Shown: positions 53,060-62,125 of the stretch, one piece after another
Layout: each line of letters opens with the position of its first letter
How positions within the stretch are numbered: position 1 is the stretch's first letter
Origin: Nocardioides sp. Root190
Lineage (GTDB): Bacteria; Actinomycetota; Actinomycetes; Propionibacteriales; Nocardioidaceae
Assembly (NCBI RefSeq): GCF_001428565.1
Contig: NZ_LMIA01000009.1
Coordinates: 88,519 to 152,518, forward strand
Direction: 5' to 3'
Length of the DNA: 64,000 nt
The notes under the pieces: model-generated
The model's database searches: none
Told to the model about the DNA's origin: nothing
The model's input: only the letters and a program-made list of their open reading frames with translations
Made by a program: the position numbers and the translations under genes

Positions 53060-54038
53060 GGCCGAGGTCGGCGTAGGTCACCGGCACGTCGAAGGAGTTC
53101 TCCGGCGACGTCGCACTCCAGTCGAAGGTCTGGCAGCCGTTGCCCGACAGCGTGACGACATCGCCCCGGTCGGTCGCCGCCACCACCCGCACGCCGTAGT
53201 CGATGAGCGTGCAGGTCTGGACCGGCCGGGGGTTCGACCAGGCCTCCTGCAGCCGCTCGAGGGCGGCGCCGGTCAGCTCGACGGGCGGTTCGTCGCCCCG
53301 GCAGCCGACCGCGGCCACGATCTGCTCGCGGCCCGGGCGGGCCGGGGTGGCCATGAAGACGGGGGAGCAGTCGAGCGGCCCGTCGTACGCGCGGGTCGAG
53401 GGGTTGCTCTCCCGCTGGGCACCGAGCGCCGCGAGATAGGCCTCGCCGAGGTACTGACCGTCCACGGCCCGGCCCGCGACCTCGATCGGCGAGCAGGTCA
53501 TCGTCGGCAGCAGCAGGGTGCGGCCGTCGTCGAAGGTGAACTGCAGGGACTGCCGGCTCGGCATCACGCTGATCGCGGCGCAGCGCATCGAGTCGAAGGG
53601 CTCGGTCGCGGCGACCCGGTCGGCGAAGTCGTCGAGGTCGCCCACCAGGGCATCCATCGAGTCCAGGAGGGCGCTCTGCTCCGCGGCCGGCGGCGCTTCG
53701 CCGTAGGCGGCGAAGTCCGGGCACAGCCGGACGCTGGCCACCCCGTCGAGGCTGCCGATGCTGGTCTCGGCCTCCATCAGGTCGGGGAGCGTGGCGGGGC
53801 ATGCGGGCGCGCCGTACGGGTCGAGGCCCGGGTCCCTCGCCGTCCGGTCCTCCTCGCCGCTGGTCAGGACGGCGGTCGTCACGGCACCGGCCAGGATCAC
53901 GGCGACCGCACCACCGGCCGCAGCGGTGCGGACACGGCGGCGGGCGCGGCGAGCCGCTCCGGCCACGTGGTGGGCGTCGAGGGCGGGCGCGTCGTCGGGG
54001 ACGGCCTGGTGGAGCAGGTTGCGGAGCTGGTCAGTCAT
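53049..54038 (-). CDS. Membrane-anchored protein paired with SigE-type sigma factor
   Basis: 329 residues. A cytoplasmic N-terminal stretch (1-40) with basic residues, one membrane helix (AGGAVAVILAGAVTTAVLT, about 41-59) and a large extracytoplasmic domain with about seven Cys. It overlaps the sigma factor gene by 8 nt, the usual arrangement of a sigma factor with its anti-sigma or sensor. No ZAS-type Zn motif (HxxxCxxC) is visible, so direct anti-sigma function is uncertain. Stop overlaps the DUF2236 gene by 11 nt. Confidence 0.7.
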   Translation of the reverse strand: MTDQLRNLLHQAVPDDAPALDAHHVAGAARRARRRVRTAAAGGAVAVILAGAVTTAVLTSGEEDRTARDPGLDPYGAPACPATLPDLMEAETSIGSLDGVASVRLCPDFAAYGEAPPAAEQSALLDSMDALVGDLDDFADRVAATEPFDSMRCAAISVMPSRQSLQFTFDDGRTLLLPTMTCSPIEVAGRAVDGQYLGEAYLAALGAQRESNPSTRAYDGPLDCSPVFMATPARPGREQIVAAVGCRGDEPPVELTGAALERLQEAWSNPRPVQTCTLIDYGVRVVAATDRGDVVTLSGNGCQTFDWSATSPENSFDVPVTYADLGLTP

Positions 54039-54558
54039 CGGTCGCCTCCAGGAGTCCGGATGTGCGCAGCGTGCGGAGTGCGCGGGCGGTCTGGCTCTTG
54101 ACCGTGCCCGCGCTGATCCCGAGGGCCGCCGCAGCCTGCGCCTCGGTCAGGTCGTCGAAGTAGCGGAGGACGACGACGGCCCGTTGGCCGCGTGGCAACG
54201 CGGCCAATGCCACGAGGACGTCCTGGCGCACGCCCGGGTCGCGGGCCGTGTCGGCCGCCTCGGGGAGGGTCTCGGTCGGCACCTCGCCGTTCCAGCGTCG
54301 CCGCCACCAGTCGGTGTACGTCGTCACCATCGTCCGGCGGACGTAGGCCTCCACCGCGGCCGGCTCGATCCGGTCCCAGCGCCGCCAGCACTTCATCAGT
54401 GCCGTCTGCACCAGGTCCTCGGCCCGGTGCCGGTCGCCGGTCAGCAGCCACGCACTGCGCCAGAGCGCAGGGCTCCGGGCCGCGACGAACCCCTCGAACG
54501 TCGGGTGGTCCGTCGTTGGTTCCTCTTGCCCGTTGAGCACGGGGACAGCCTCGCGCAT
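54031..54558 (-). CDS. SigE-family extracytoplasmic-function sigma factor
   Basis: 175 residues. Region 2 (FVAARSPALWRSAWLLTGDRHRAEDLVQTALMKCWRRWDRI) and region 4 (ALPRGQRAVVVLRYFDDLTEAQAAAALGISAGTVKSQTARAL) are complete, with the typical SigE70 (SACE) architecture of actinobacteria lacking region 3. It should direct RNA polymerase to envelope-stress or secondary promoters. Start at 54558. The gene is followed by its membrane partner at 54038. Confidence 0.92.
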   Translation of the reverse strand: MREAVPVLNGQEEPTTDHPTFEGFVAARSPALWRSAWLLTGDRHRAEDLVQTALMKCWRRWDRIEPAAVEAYVRRTMVTTYTDWWRRRWNGEVPTETLPEAADTARDPGVRQDVLVALAALPRGQRAVVVLRYFDDLTEAQAAAALGISAGTVKSQTARALRTLRTSGLLEATDD

Positions 54559-54631
54559 CCCATCACCTCCGTACTGCAGGACGGGCTGGGGTGCAGGGAC
54601 GGTTGTCGGTGACCTGTGGGAGATTCCTGCC

Positions 54632-55009
54632 GTGGCCCAACGTCCTGATGTCCCCGGTGAGTTCGTCGCCCGCCTGCGGGCGATCCTGGGGCGCCTGCCG
54701 GACTGCCGGGAGGAGGACGCCTGGACCGGTGTCCGCTGGCGCGTCGGTGGTACGACGGCCACCGTCGCCCACGTCTTCGGCGGCGAGGACCAGCTCCACC
54801 GGATCGTCTTCCGCGCCGAGCCCGACGAGGTGATGGCCTTCCAGCACCTCGGCGCTCCCTACTTCAAGTCCGAGTGGGGCGGCAACGTCGTCGGCATGCT
54901 GATCGACGAGGACACCGACTGGGACGAGCTCGGCGAGCTGCTCACCGACTCCTTCTGCCTGCAGGCACCCCAACGTCTGGTCGACCTGGTCGACCGACCG
55001 GGCGCCTGA
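54632..55009 (+). CDS. MmcQ/YjbR family protein
   Basis: 125 residues, GTG start. The sequence VRWRVGGTTATVAHVF, the EPDEVMAFQHLG centre and WGGNVVGMLIDEDTDWDELGELL fit YjbR, a small DNA-binding fold (CyaY-like) of unknown role. Divergent from the sigma factor by 73 bases. Confidence 0.82.
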   Translation: MAQRPDVPGEFVARLRAILGRLPDCREEDAWTGVRWRVGGTTATVAHVFGGEDQLHRIVFRAEPDEVMAFQHLGAPYFKSEWGGNVVGMLIDEDTDWDELGELLTDSFCLQAPQRLVDLVDRPGA

Positions 55010-55044
55010 CGGCACCCGACGGACTCGATGACTAGGTTGGCCCG

Positions 55045-55803
55045 GTGAGCGAGATCGCTGTCCGCACCCTGCGTCACGACCGGGTCCTGATCATCGGACT
55101 GGACCGCCCGGCGAAGCGCAACGCCATCAATGGAGCCGTCACCCGTGGGCTCGACGAGGCACTCAACCTGCTCGAGGACGACGACGAGCTGTGGTGCGCG
55201 GTGCTGGCCGGTGGCCCGTCGGTCTTCAGCGCTGGCGCCGATCTCGCGGAGGGGCCGGGTGCGCCGACCGAGCGGGGCGGGATCGCCGGGATCATGTCGC
55301 GGGTGCGGCCCAAGCCGCTCGTCGCCGCGGTCGAGGGTCCGGCGCTCGGTGGTGGCCTCGAGCTGGTGCTGTGCTGCGACCTGGTCGTCGCCTCGCGCAC
55401 GGCGACGTTCGGGTTCCCGGAGGTCAAGCGCGGCCTGCTCCCGGACTTCGGGGGCGTCTTCCGTGCGCCGCGGGTGCTGCCGGCCAATGTGGCCCGCGAG
55501 ATGCTCCTGACCGGCGAGCCGATCGGAGCCGAGCGTGCGGAGCGCCTCGGTTTCGTCAACCGTCTCGTCGAGCCGGGCGCCGCGCTGGATGTCGCGATCG
55601 GCCTGGCGGCGACGATCTGTGGCAATGCGCCGCTCGCGGTCCGGGAGTCGCTCGCGCTGGCGCAGCGTGAGATCAACGGCGACGAGACCGACGACTGGGC
55701 CACCAGCCACGCGGCGCTCGATCGCCTGCTGGCGACCGAGGACCTGGCCGAGGGCGTGCAGGCGTTCTTCGCCCGCCGGGACCCGGTCTGGCGGGGGCGC
55801 TAG
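55045..55803 (+). CDS. Enoyl-CoA hydratase/isomerase
   Basis: 252 residues, GTG start. Crotonase fold: oxyanion hole in FSAGADL and PALGGGLEL, the two catalytic Glu candidates in FPEVKRGLL and REMLLTG. It adds water to or isomerises enoyl-CoA in b-oxidation. The sequence DFGGVF replaces the common GAGGT motif, so activity on an unusual substrate is possible. Stop overlaps the convergent esterase by 4 nt. Confidence 0.88.
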   Translation: MSEIAVRTLRHDRVLIIGLDRPAKRNAINGAVTRGLDEALNLLEDDDELWCAVLAGGPSVFSAGADLAEGPGAPTERGGIAGIMSRVRPKPLVAAVEGPALGGGLELVLCCDLVVASRTATFGFPEVKRGLLPDFGGVFRAPRVLPANVAREMLLTGEPIGAERAERLGFVNRLVEPGAALDVAIGLAATICGNAPLAVRESLALAQREINGDETDDWATSHAALDRLLATEDLAEGVQAFFARRDPVWRGR

Positions 55804-56726
55804 GCCTGATCGCCAGCCTGGTCGCCAGGCTGGTCGGTGGCCCGGTCGAGCGCCCCGCGGAGCCAGCCGCCCATCTGGTTCACGACACCCGTCGCCTCGC
55901 GCACCATGCCCGCGAACAGGTGGGTCACGTGCCAGTGGCCCCCGAGCCGCTCGTAGGTCACCTCGACGCCCGCAGCACGCGCGGCCTCGACGAAGCGCTC
56001 GACGTCGTCGACGAACATCTCCTGGCTCGCGGCGTGCACGAACATCGGGGCCAGGCCGGTGAGGTCCGCGAGCAACGGCGAGACCTCGGGTCGTACGACG
56101 TCCTGGCCGGCGTAGGAGACGGCGCCGAGCTCGAGCCAGCCACGGCTGAGCAGTGGGTCGTCGATCGACTCGTCGAGGCCGCCCAGGCGGAGGTCGACCC
56201 AGGGCGAGACCAGGCCCAGGCCCGCCGGCTGGGGGAGGCCCTCGGCCCGCGCCCGCAGGGCGAGCGCGAGTGCGAGGCCACCGCCGGCCGAGTCGCCCGC
56301 GACGACGACCTGGCCGGGCTCGAGGCCCTTGTCCAGCAGTGCGCGGTAGGCGGCGATCGCGTCGTCGACCGCGGCCGGGTAGGGGTGTTCCGGCGCGAGG
56401 CGGTAGTCGAGGACGTGGCCGATGGCGCCGATCGCGTGGGACAGGTGAGCGGCCATCGCGCGGTGCGTGGTCGGTGACCCCACGAGGTAGGCGCCGCCGT
56501 GCAGGTAGAGGAGCGCGCGAGCCGGGTCGCTGGCCGGGGTGGTCAGACGCTCGGTCGGGACTCCACCGAGCATCGTCCGCTCGGCGAGGGTCCCTCGGGG
56601 CAGGAAGGCGATCCGCATCAGGGCGTTGATCATCTGGCGCTGCCGCACGGGGGTGAGCCGGGTGCCGAGGACGGGCTTCACGGCGCGGCGGACGAGCAGG
56701 CGAGCGGCCGGGAGCGGGACGTTCAT
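55800..56726 (-). CDS. a/b-hydrolase, hormone-sensitive-lipase family
   Basis: 308 residues. HGGAY (oxyanion) and GDSAGG (nucleophile Ser) define the HSL family, with Asp in EMFVDD and His in GHWHVTH completing the triad. It hydrolyses short acyl esters. The C-terminus shows a short tandem repeat (DQPGDQAGDQA) from a duplicated 11-base DNA unit near 55805. ATG 56726 is chosen. Followed 12 bases later by the stop of the PucR-type regulator gene. Confidence 0.9.
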   Translation of the reverse strand: MNVPLPAARLLVRRAVKPVLGTRLTPVRQRQMINALMRIAFLPRGTLAERTMLGGVPTERLTTPASDPARALLYLHGGAYLVGSPTTHRAMAAHLSHAIGAIGHVLDYRLAPEHPYPAAVDDAIAAYRALLDKGLEPGQVVVAGDSAGGGLALALALRARAEGLPQPAGLGLVSPWVDLRLGGLDESIDDPLLSRGWLELGAVSYAGQDVVRPEVSPLLADLTGLAPMFVHAASQEMFVDDVERFVEAARAAGVEVTYERLGGHWHVTHLFAGMVREATGVVNQMGGWLRGALDRATDQPGDQAGDQA

Positions 56727-56738
56727 GGTCAGATCCAA

Positions 56739-57974
56739 TCAGTGCGGGTTCGGGGTGAGTGCGTCGACGCCGTACACCTCGAGCCAGGACAGGCTGAGCT
56801 CGAGCGCCGCAGCGCGGGACGCGATCCGGTGGCCGAGCTGGTCCTCGATGCGGGCGATCCGGTAGCGCACGGTGTTGGGATGGATGAACAGGCGTTCGGC
56901 GGTCAGGTCGACGTTCTGTCCTGCGCGCAGGAAGGCGAGGGCGGTCGAACGAAGGCCCTCGTCGGCGCGCGCACCGGTCAGCAGGGAGGCGAGCTCGCGG
57001 CGCACCATCTCCCGGACGAGCTCGCCGTCGCCGCTCAGGCTGACCAGCTCGACGTCGGTGTAGTTGTGGACGGGACCCGGCCCGCGCATGCCGACCCGCT
57101 GCGCCGCGACGGCCTGGAGGTGGCTGGTGCGGAAGGCCGTGGCGCCCAGGCACGGTCGGCCGAGGGCGAGGTGGACGCCCGCCTCCTCGAGAACGCCGGT
57201 GATCGAGGCGGTCGTCAGGTCGGGTGCCTCCGGGGTGGCGACCCACCCCCACAGCTCGCGGCTCCCTGCCAGCGTCGTGAGGGGTCGGGGGAGCCCCAGC
57301 GCGTGACAGACGCGCACGGCGAGGTCGAAGAGTGGTGCACCCTCGTCGGTGTTCGGAGGGGCCGAGAGCACCAGCGCGGTCTGCCACATCGCGAAGCGAT
57401 GGCCCAGGAGTCGCTCGGCGGCGACGGTCGGTTCGGCCCCGGCGACGAGCGCCTCGATGGTCTCGCCCCGTCGGGCCTGGGCGCCCTCGACCAGACTCGC
57501 CCGTTCCCTGGTGTAGTGCTCGATGAGCTGCTCGATGGACTCGTCGATCCACTGCTCGGCCCGGAGCCACAGCGTGAGCAGCGCCTGGTCGCGCGGCAAC
57601 GTCGGGGGCAGGGTCTCCGGGCTGGTGTGGTCGATGACGTAGCGGAACGTTGCCTTGTTCGCGACCCGGTAGACCTTGAGGAGGATGCTGATGTCGAGGT
57701 GGCGACGGGCGATCGAGAGGCTCAGCGCGATGGCGGCGGGAGGCAGCGCGAGCCGGTGGCTGTCGGAGAGGCCGACCAGGAAGTTGCGCCAGTGCTCACG
57801 CGTCGAGGCGTGCAGCTCCTCGACCAGGCTCGGGTCCCCGGCGAGCTCGGGGATGGCGCCGAGGATCTCGTCGTCGACGGCCCGGACGAAGGCCCTGACC
57901 TCGCCGCCCTGGAGCGCGGCCGCGACGAAGTCGTGCAGCCACTGCTGGGCAACGGTGGACGAGCTCTGCTGCAC
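56739..57974 (-). CDS. PucR/CdaR-type transcriptional regulator
   Basis: 411 residues from GTG 57974; longer frames reach 58058 but are not coding-like. The N-terminal half has a GGDEF-like/PucR variable sensing region, and the C-terminal PucR HTH_30 domain reads LRAGQNVDLTAERLFIHPNTVRYRIARIEDQLG. It is far from the purine island, next to and divergent from the GMC oxidoreductase, so its target is more likely that gene or the esterase than the purine genes. Confidence 0.85.
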   Translation of the reverse strand: MQQSSSTVAQQWLHDFVAAALQGGEVRAFVRAVDDEILGAIPELAGDPSLVEELHASTREHWRNFLVGLSDSHRLALPPAAIALSLSIARRHLDISILLKVYRVANKATFRYVIDHTSPETLPPTLPRDQALLTLWLRAEQWIDESIEQLIEHYTRERASLVEGAQARRGETIEALVAGAEPTVAAERLLGHRFAMWQTALVLSAPPNTDEGAPLFDLAVRVCHALGLPRPLTTLAGSRELWGWVATPEAPDLTTASITGVLEEAGVHLALGRPCLGATAFRTSHLQAVAAQRVGMRGPGPVHNYTDVELVSLSGDGELVREMVRRELASLLTGARADEGLRSTALAFLRAGQNVDLTAERLFIHPNTVRYRIARIEDQLGHRIASRAAALELSLSWLEVYGVDALTPNPH

Positions 57975-58173
57975 CCGCCTCGCCCGCTTCCTTTGGCCTC
58001 TGTGACATCTCTCAGCAGTCAAGGCCACCGTCGCCCGATGGTTCTTGGAGTGTGGCACAAAAGAGCGGGAGCGGTGTGGTGTCCGTCACAAGCCCGCAGC
58101 GCACCCACGCGCGCAGGATGTGGAACAGGCAGGCGCCCAGGGCCTGGCGCCAGGTCTCGACGAAGGGAAAGCC

Positions 58174-59751
58174 ATGCGGGAGTTCGACCACATCGTGGTG
58201 GGCAGCGGTTCAGGGGGAGCGGTGCTCGCCGGTCGGTTGAGCGAGGACCCCGGCGTCTCGGTACTGGTCCTCGAGGCCGGTGGTCGCAGCCGTCCGAACA
58301 TGAACGTCCAGATCCCGGCGGCGTTCGCCAAGCTGTTCCACACCAAGGTCGACTGGGGCTACGAGTCCGAGCCGGAGCCGCACCTGGACGGTCGGCGGAT
58401 CTACCAGCCGCGCGGCAAGATGCTCGGCGGCACGAGCGGGATGAACGCGATGATCTACATCCGCGGCAACCGTGCCGACTACGACGGCTGGGCCAAGGCC
58501 GGTGCCGACGGCTGGTCCTACGACGAGGTGCTGCCCCTCTTCCGCAGGATGGAGAGCAACAGCCGCGGCCCGAGCGAGTTCCACGGCGCCTCCGGTCCGC
58601 AGTACGTCGAGGACGCACCCGACCCGCGGGAGGGATCGCGCCGACTGGTGGAGGCCATGGCCGAGACCGGCATGGGCCGCACCGACGACTTCAACGGCGC
58701 CCAGCAGGAGGGCGCCTCGCTCTACCAGCGCTTCACGCGGCGCGGCCAGCGCTGGACGACGTACGACGGCTACCTGGCCCCGCATCGCAAGCGGCCGAAC
58801 CTCACCATCACCCCGAACGCGCTCGTGCACCGGGTGGTGATCGAGTCCGGGCGGGCAACCGGCGTCGTGGTGCGCATCGACGGCGAGCTGCAGACGATCC
58901 GGGCCCGCCGCGACGTGGTGCTCAGCGCCGGCGCCTACAACACCCCGCACCTACTGATGCTGTCCGGCATCGGTCCGGCCGCCCACCTGGCCGAGCACGG
59001 CATCGAGACCGTCGTCGACAACGCGCACGTCGGCGCGCACCTGATGGACCACCCGATGTACATGGTCAACTGGGACACCAGCGACAAGGACAACCTGGCG
59101 TTCGCCGAGAAGCCCGCGCAGCTGGTGAAGTACCTGCTCGGGCGCAAGGGGATGCTGACCTCGAACATCGGCGAGGCCGGCGCCTTCTTCCACACCAGCG
59201 TCGCCGACGATGCGCCGTACATGCAGATGATCGGCGCGCCGGTCTACTTCTGGGAGCACGGTGCCGGGACCTACGACGGCCAGGCGCTCGCCATCGGACT
59301 GTCGATGGTCGGCGCGCGTTCCGAGGGGTGGGTCAGGCTGGCCTCGGCCGATCCGGAGCGGAAGCCGCTGGTCTGCAACAACTACTTCGAGCACCCCGAC
59401 GACATGCGCTCGATGCTCGACGGCATCGAGCGGGCGCGCGAGGTGATGGCCGCAAAGGCCCTGCGGGGGCGGGCGAACCACGAGATCCACCCCGGCGCGT
59501 CGTACGGCACCCGGGCCGAGCTGGAGGGCGCGGTCCGCAGCGGGGTCGAGCACACCTATCACCCGAGCTGCACGGCCCGGATGGGCGTCGAGGGCGAGGG
59601 CGTGCTGGACGCGAACCTGCGGGTCCGCGGCGTCGAGGGGCTGCGCGTGGTGGATGCCTCCGCGATGCCGAAGGTGACGCACGGCAACACGCACGCACCG
59701 ACGATGCTGATCGGGGAGAAGGCGGCCGACCTGATCCGGAGCGGTTCCTGA
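58174..59751 (+). CDS. GMC oxidoreductase (choline dehydrogenase-like)
   Basis: 525 residues. FAD-binding DHIVVGSGSGGAVLAGRLSE, GMC signatures KMLGGTSGMNAMIYIRGN and SAGAYNTPHLLMLSGIGP, and the C-terminal catalytic His/Asn pair in HPSCTARMG and HGNTHAPTM are all intact. It oxidises an alcohol (choline, polyethylene glycol or similar). Divergent from the PucR-type regulator by about 200 bases of non-coding sequence. Confidence 0.92.
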   Translation: MREFDHIVVGSGSGGAVLAGRLSEDPGVSVLVLEAGGRSRPNMNVQIPAAFAKLFHTKVDWGYESEPEPHLDGRRIYQPRGKMLGGTSGMNAMIYIRGNRADYDGWAKAGADGWSYDEVLPLFRRMESNSRGPSEFHGASGPQYVEDAPDPREGSRRLVEAMAETGMGRTDDFNGAQQEGASLYQRFTRRGQRWTTYDGYLAPHRKRPNLTITPNALVHRVVIESGRATGVVVRIDGELQTIRARRDVVLSAGAYNTPHLLMLSGIGPAAHLAEHGIETVVDNAHVGAHLMDHPMYMVNWDTSDKDNLAFAEKPAQLVKYLLGRKGMLTSNIGEAGAFFHTSVADDAPYMQMIGAPVYFWEHGAGTYDGQALAIGLSMVGARSEGWVRLASADPERKPLVCNNYFEHPDDMRSMLDGIERAREVMAAKALRGRANHEIHPGASYGTRAELEGAVRSGVEHTYHPSCTARMGVEGEGVLDANLRVRGVEGLRVVDASAMPKVTHGNTHAPTMLIGEKAADLIRSGS

Positions 59752-59769
59752 CGTCCCTAGACTCGGGGT

Positions 59770-60522
59770 GTGGCCGAGCGCTGGAAGTCCGGGGTCGCGC
59801 TCCTGGTGAGCGTGCTCGTCCTCGCTGGCGTGGTCCTCGCCGGCCCGGGCGACGAGCTCTCGGCGCTGCGCCGCGCGCTCGGCATCGGCCAGGGTCCGCT
59901 CGGCACCCCGGCCGACGTGCCCGAGGGCGGCGTCCATGCCTTCCTGCAGGTACAGCCCGGCGACTCCGGTGACCCGGTGACGTGGGATCCCTGCCGCGAG
60001 ATCCGCTACGAGGTCAACACCGAGGGCGCGCCGGGCGATGCTGAGGAGGCGCTGGCGTTCGTCGCGGACGGGGTCGCCGAGGTCTCCGCGATCACCGGCC
60101 TGCAGTTCGAGCTCCTCGGCGAGACCGACCGTCGGCCCTCGTGGGAGTCGAGGTTCGTGCCCGCCGGGCGGCGAGAGCCGGTGCTCATCGCCTGGGCGCA
60201 GGCCTCGGAGGTCGAGGAGCTCGCGGGCGACGTCGCCGGCGTCGGGGGAGCGGTCGCCCAGTCGTACCGCTCGGGCAGCCTGTACCGCTACGTCACCGGT
60301 CAGGTGACGCTCGACGAGGACGTGTACGACGACCTCTCCCGCAGCGCCAACGGCCGCGGGCACCAGCGCGCGATCCTGCTGCACGAGCTCGGCCACCTCG
60401 TCGGGCTCGACCATGTGGACTCCGCCGACGAGCTGATGTACGCCGACAACGTCGGCCAGCTGGAGTTCGGGCCGGGGGACCTCAACGGGCTGGTCCGGCT
60501 CGGCGAGGGCCGCTGCAGCTGA
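59770..60522 (+). CDS. Secreted metzincin-like metalloprotease
   Basis: 250 residues, GTG start. A signal/anchor helix (VALLVSVLVLAGVVLAG) then a domain with the long zinc motif H205-E-L-G-H-x2-G-x2-H215 (HELGHLVGLDH), the HExxHxxGxxH pattern of metzincins. The Met-turn is probably ADELMYADN just after. A small extracellular protease is expected; substrate unknown. Starts 18 bases after the GMC gene. Confidence 0.82.
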   Translation: MAERWKSGVALLVSVLVLAGVVLAGPGDELSALRRALGIGQGPLGTPADVPEGGVHAFLQVQPGDSGDPVTWDPCREIRYEVNTEGAPGDAEEALAFVADGVAEVSAITGLQFELLGETDRRPSWESRFVPAGRREPVLIAWAQASEVEELAGDVAGVGGAVAQSYRSGSLYRYVTGQVTLDEDVYDDLSRSANGRGHQRAILLHELGHLVGLDHVDSADELMYADNVGQLEFGPGDLNGLVRLGEGRCS

Positions 60523-60622
60523 GACCGGCGCAGCTGGGAGTTGTGCCCTGGCCCATGTGATCCGCGTCGTTTTGTACCTGACACCGTTTCGTTGATCGGT
60601 GAACAGCAGTAACGTTCGGAAC

Positions 60623-62125
60623 GTGACCTCCACCGACACCCCTGCCGCCACGTCCGTCGACGCCGCCGCGACGTTCACCTCGCTCGACCCCGCAACGGGT
60701 GAGGTGGTGGGCACCCATCCGATCCATGACGCCGCCCAGGTCGCGGCCGCCGTCGCGAGCGCCCGCAAGGAGGCCGAGCGCTGGCGTGCGCTGGGCTTCG
60801 AGGGTCGCAAGAAGGCGCTCGTCGCCTGGCGCAAGGTCATCGCACGGCGGATGGACGAGCTCGCGGAGCTGATGTCGCGCGAGACCGGCAAGCCCAAGGG
60901 CGATGCGCTGCTCGAGACCGCGCTGGCGATCGACCACCTCGCCTGGGCCGCCGGCCACGCCGAGAAGGTCCTCAAGCGGCGCAGCGTCTCCCCGGGACTG
61001 CTGATGGTCAACCAGGCCGCGAGCGTGGAGTACCGCCCGCTCGGGGTCGTCGGTGTGATCGGCCCGTGGAACTACCCCGTCTTCACCCCGATGGGCTCGA
61101 TCGCCTACGCCCTCGCGGCCGGCAACACGGTCGTCTTCAAGCCCTCGGAGTACACCCCCGGCGTCGGCGAGTGGCTGGCCGCCACCTTCCGTGAGGCCGT
61201 CGGCCGACCGGTCTTCCAGGTCGTCACCGGGTACGGCGAGACGGGCGCCGCACTCACCACGTCGGGCGTCGACAAGGTGGCCTTCACCGGCTCGACCGCG
61301 ACCGGCAAGCGGGTCATGGCGGCCTGCGCCCAGACGCTCACCCCGGTCGTGATCGAGGCGGGCGGCAAGGACGCGCTCATCGTCGCCGACGACGCCGATC
61401 TCGACGACGCCGCCGAGGCAGCCCTGTGGGGCGCCGCGGCCAACGCGGGGCAGACCTGCGCGGGCGTCGAGCGGGTCTACGTCCACGACAGCGTGTACGA
61501 CGAGTTCCTCGCCAAGCTGGTCACCGAGGCGGGCAAGATCACGGCCGGTCCGGGTGGCCAGGTCGGCCCGATCACGATGCCCTCCCAGGTCGACATCATC
61601 CGCCGCCACATCGACGACGCCCTCGCCCGCGGAGGGCGTGCGCTCGTCGGCGGCCCGGTGCCCGAGGGTGCCCGCTTCGTCCAGCCGACCGTCCTGGTCG
61701 ACGTGCCCGAGGACTCGGCCGCGATCCAGGAGGAGACCTTCGGCCCGACCGTGACGGTCACCCGGGTCGCGAGCATGGACGAGGCGATCGAGCGCGCCAA
61801 CGGCACCCGCTACGCGCTGGGCTCCACGGTGTTCTCCAAGGACCACGGCATGGCGATCGCCGAGCGCCTGCGCGCCGGGATGACCGCGATCAACGGCGTC
61901 ATCTCCTTCGCCGGCATCCCGACGCTTCCCTTCGGTGGCGTCGGCGACTCCGGCTTCGGCCGGATCCACGGCCCCGACGGACTGCGCGAGTTCACCTACC
62001 CGCACGCGATCGCCCGTCAGCGGTTCAAGCCGGCGATCGCGCTGACCACGTTCCGTCGTACGGCCAAGGAGGAGCAGCAGCTCACGAAGGTCGTGCGCGG
62101 GCTGTACGGGCGCGGGAAGAAGTAG
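60623..62125 (+). CDS. Aldehyde dehydrogenase (succinate-semialdehyde type)
   Basis: 500 residues from GTG 60623; GTG 60599 would add eight. ALDH motifs: GPWNYPVFTP, FTGSTATGKRV, the active-site Glu region VIEAGGKD and Cys in NAGQTCAGVERV. It is an NAD(P)-dependent dehydrogenase; the similarity to succinate semialdehyde dehydrogenases is only general, so the substrate is open. The stop overlaps the convergent EamA gene by 44 nt. Confidence 0.85.
   Translation: MTSTDTPAATSVDAAATFTSLDPATGEVVGTHPIHDAAQVAAAVASARKEAERWRALGFEGRKKALVAWRKVIARRMDELAELMSRETGKPKGDALLETALAIDHLAWAAGHAEKVLKRRSVSPGLLMVNQAASVEYRPLGVVGVIGPWNYPVFTPMGSIAYALAAGNTVVFKPSEYTPGVGEWLAATFREAVGRPVFQVVTGYGETGAALTTSGVDKVAFTGSTATGKRVMAACAQTLTPVVIEAGGKDALIVADDADLDDAAEAALWGAAANAGQTCAGVERVYVHDSVYDEFLAKLVTEAGKITAGPGGQVGPITMPSQVDIIRRHIDDALARGGRALVGGPVPEGARFVQPTVLVDVPEDSAAIQEETFGPTVTVTRVASMDEAIERANGTRYALGSTVFSKDHGMAIAERLRAGMTAINGVISFAGIPTLPFGGVGDSGFGRIHGPDGLREFTYPHAIARQRFKPAIALTTFRRTAKEEQQLTKVVRGLYGRGKK

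Noticed and set aside
54859..57570. 903-codon minus-strand frame
   Set aside because: Runs across the crotonase (opposite strand), esterase and PucR gene in the wrong frame; its translation is Arg/Pro-rich shadow sequence.
56739..57974. PucR-type gene as the regulator of the purine island
   Set aside because: It is 33 kb from the island, next to a GMC oxidoreductase, and the island has its own RpiR-type regulator; kept only as a separate finding.
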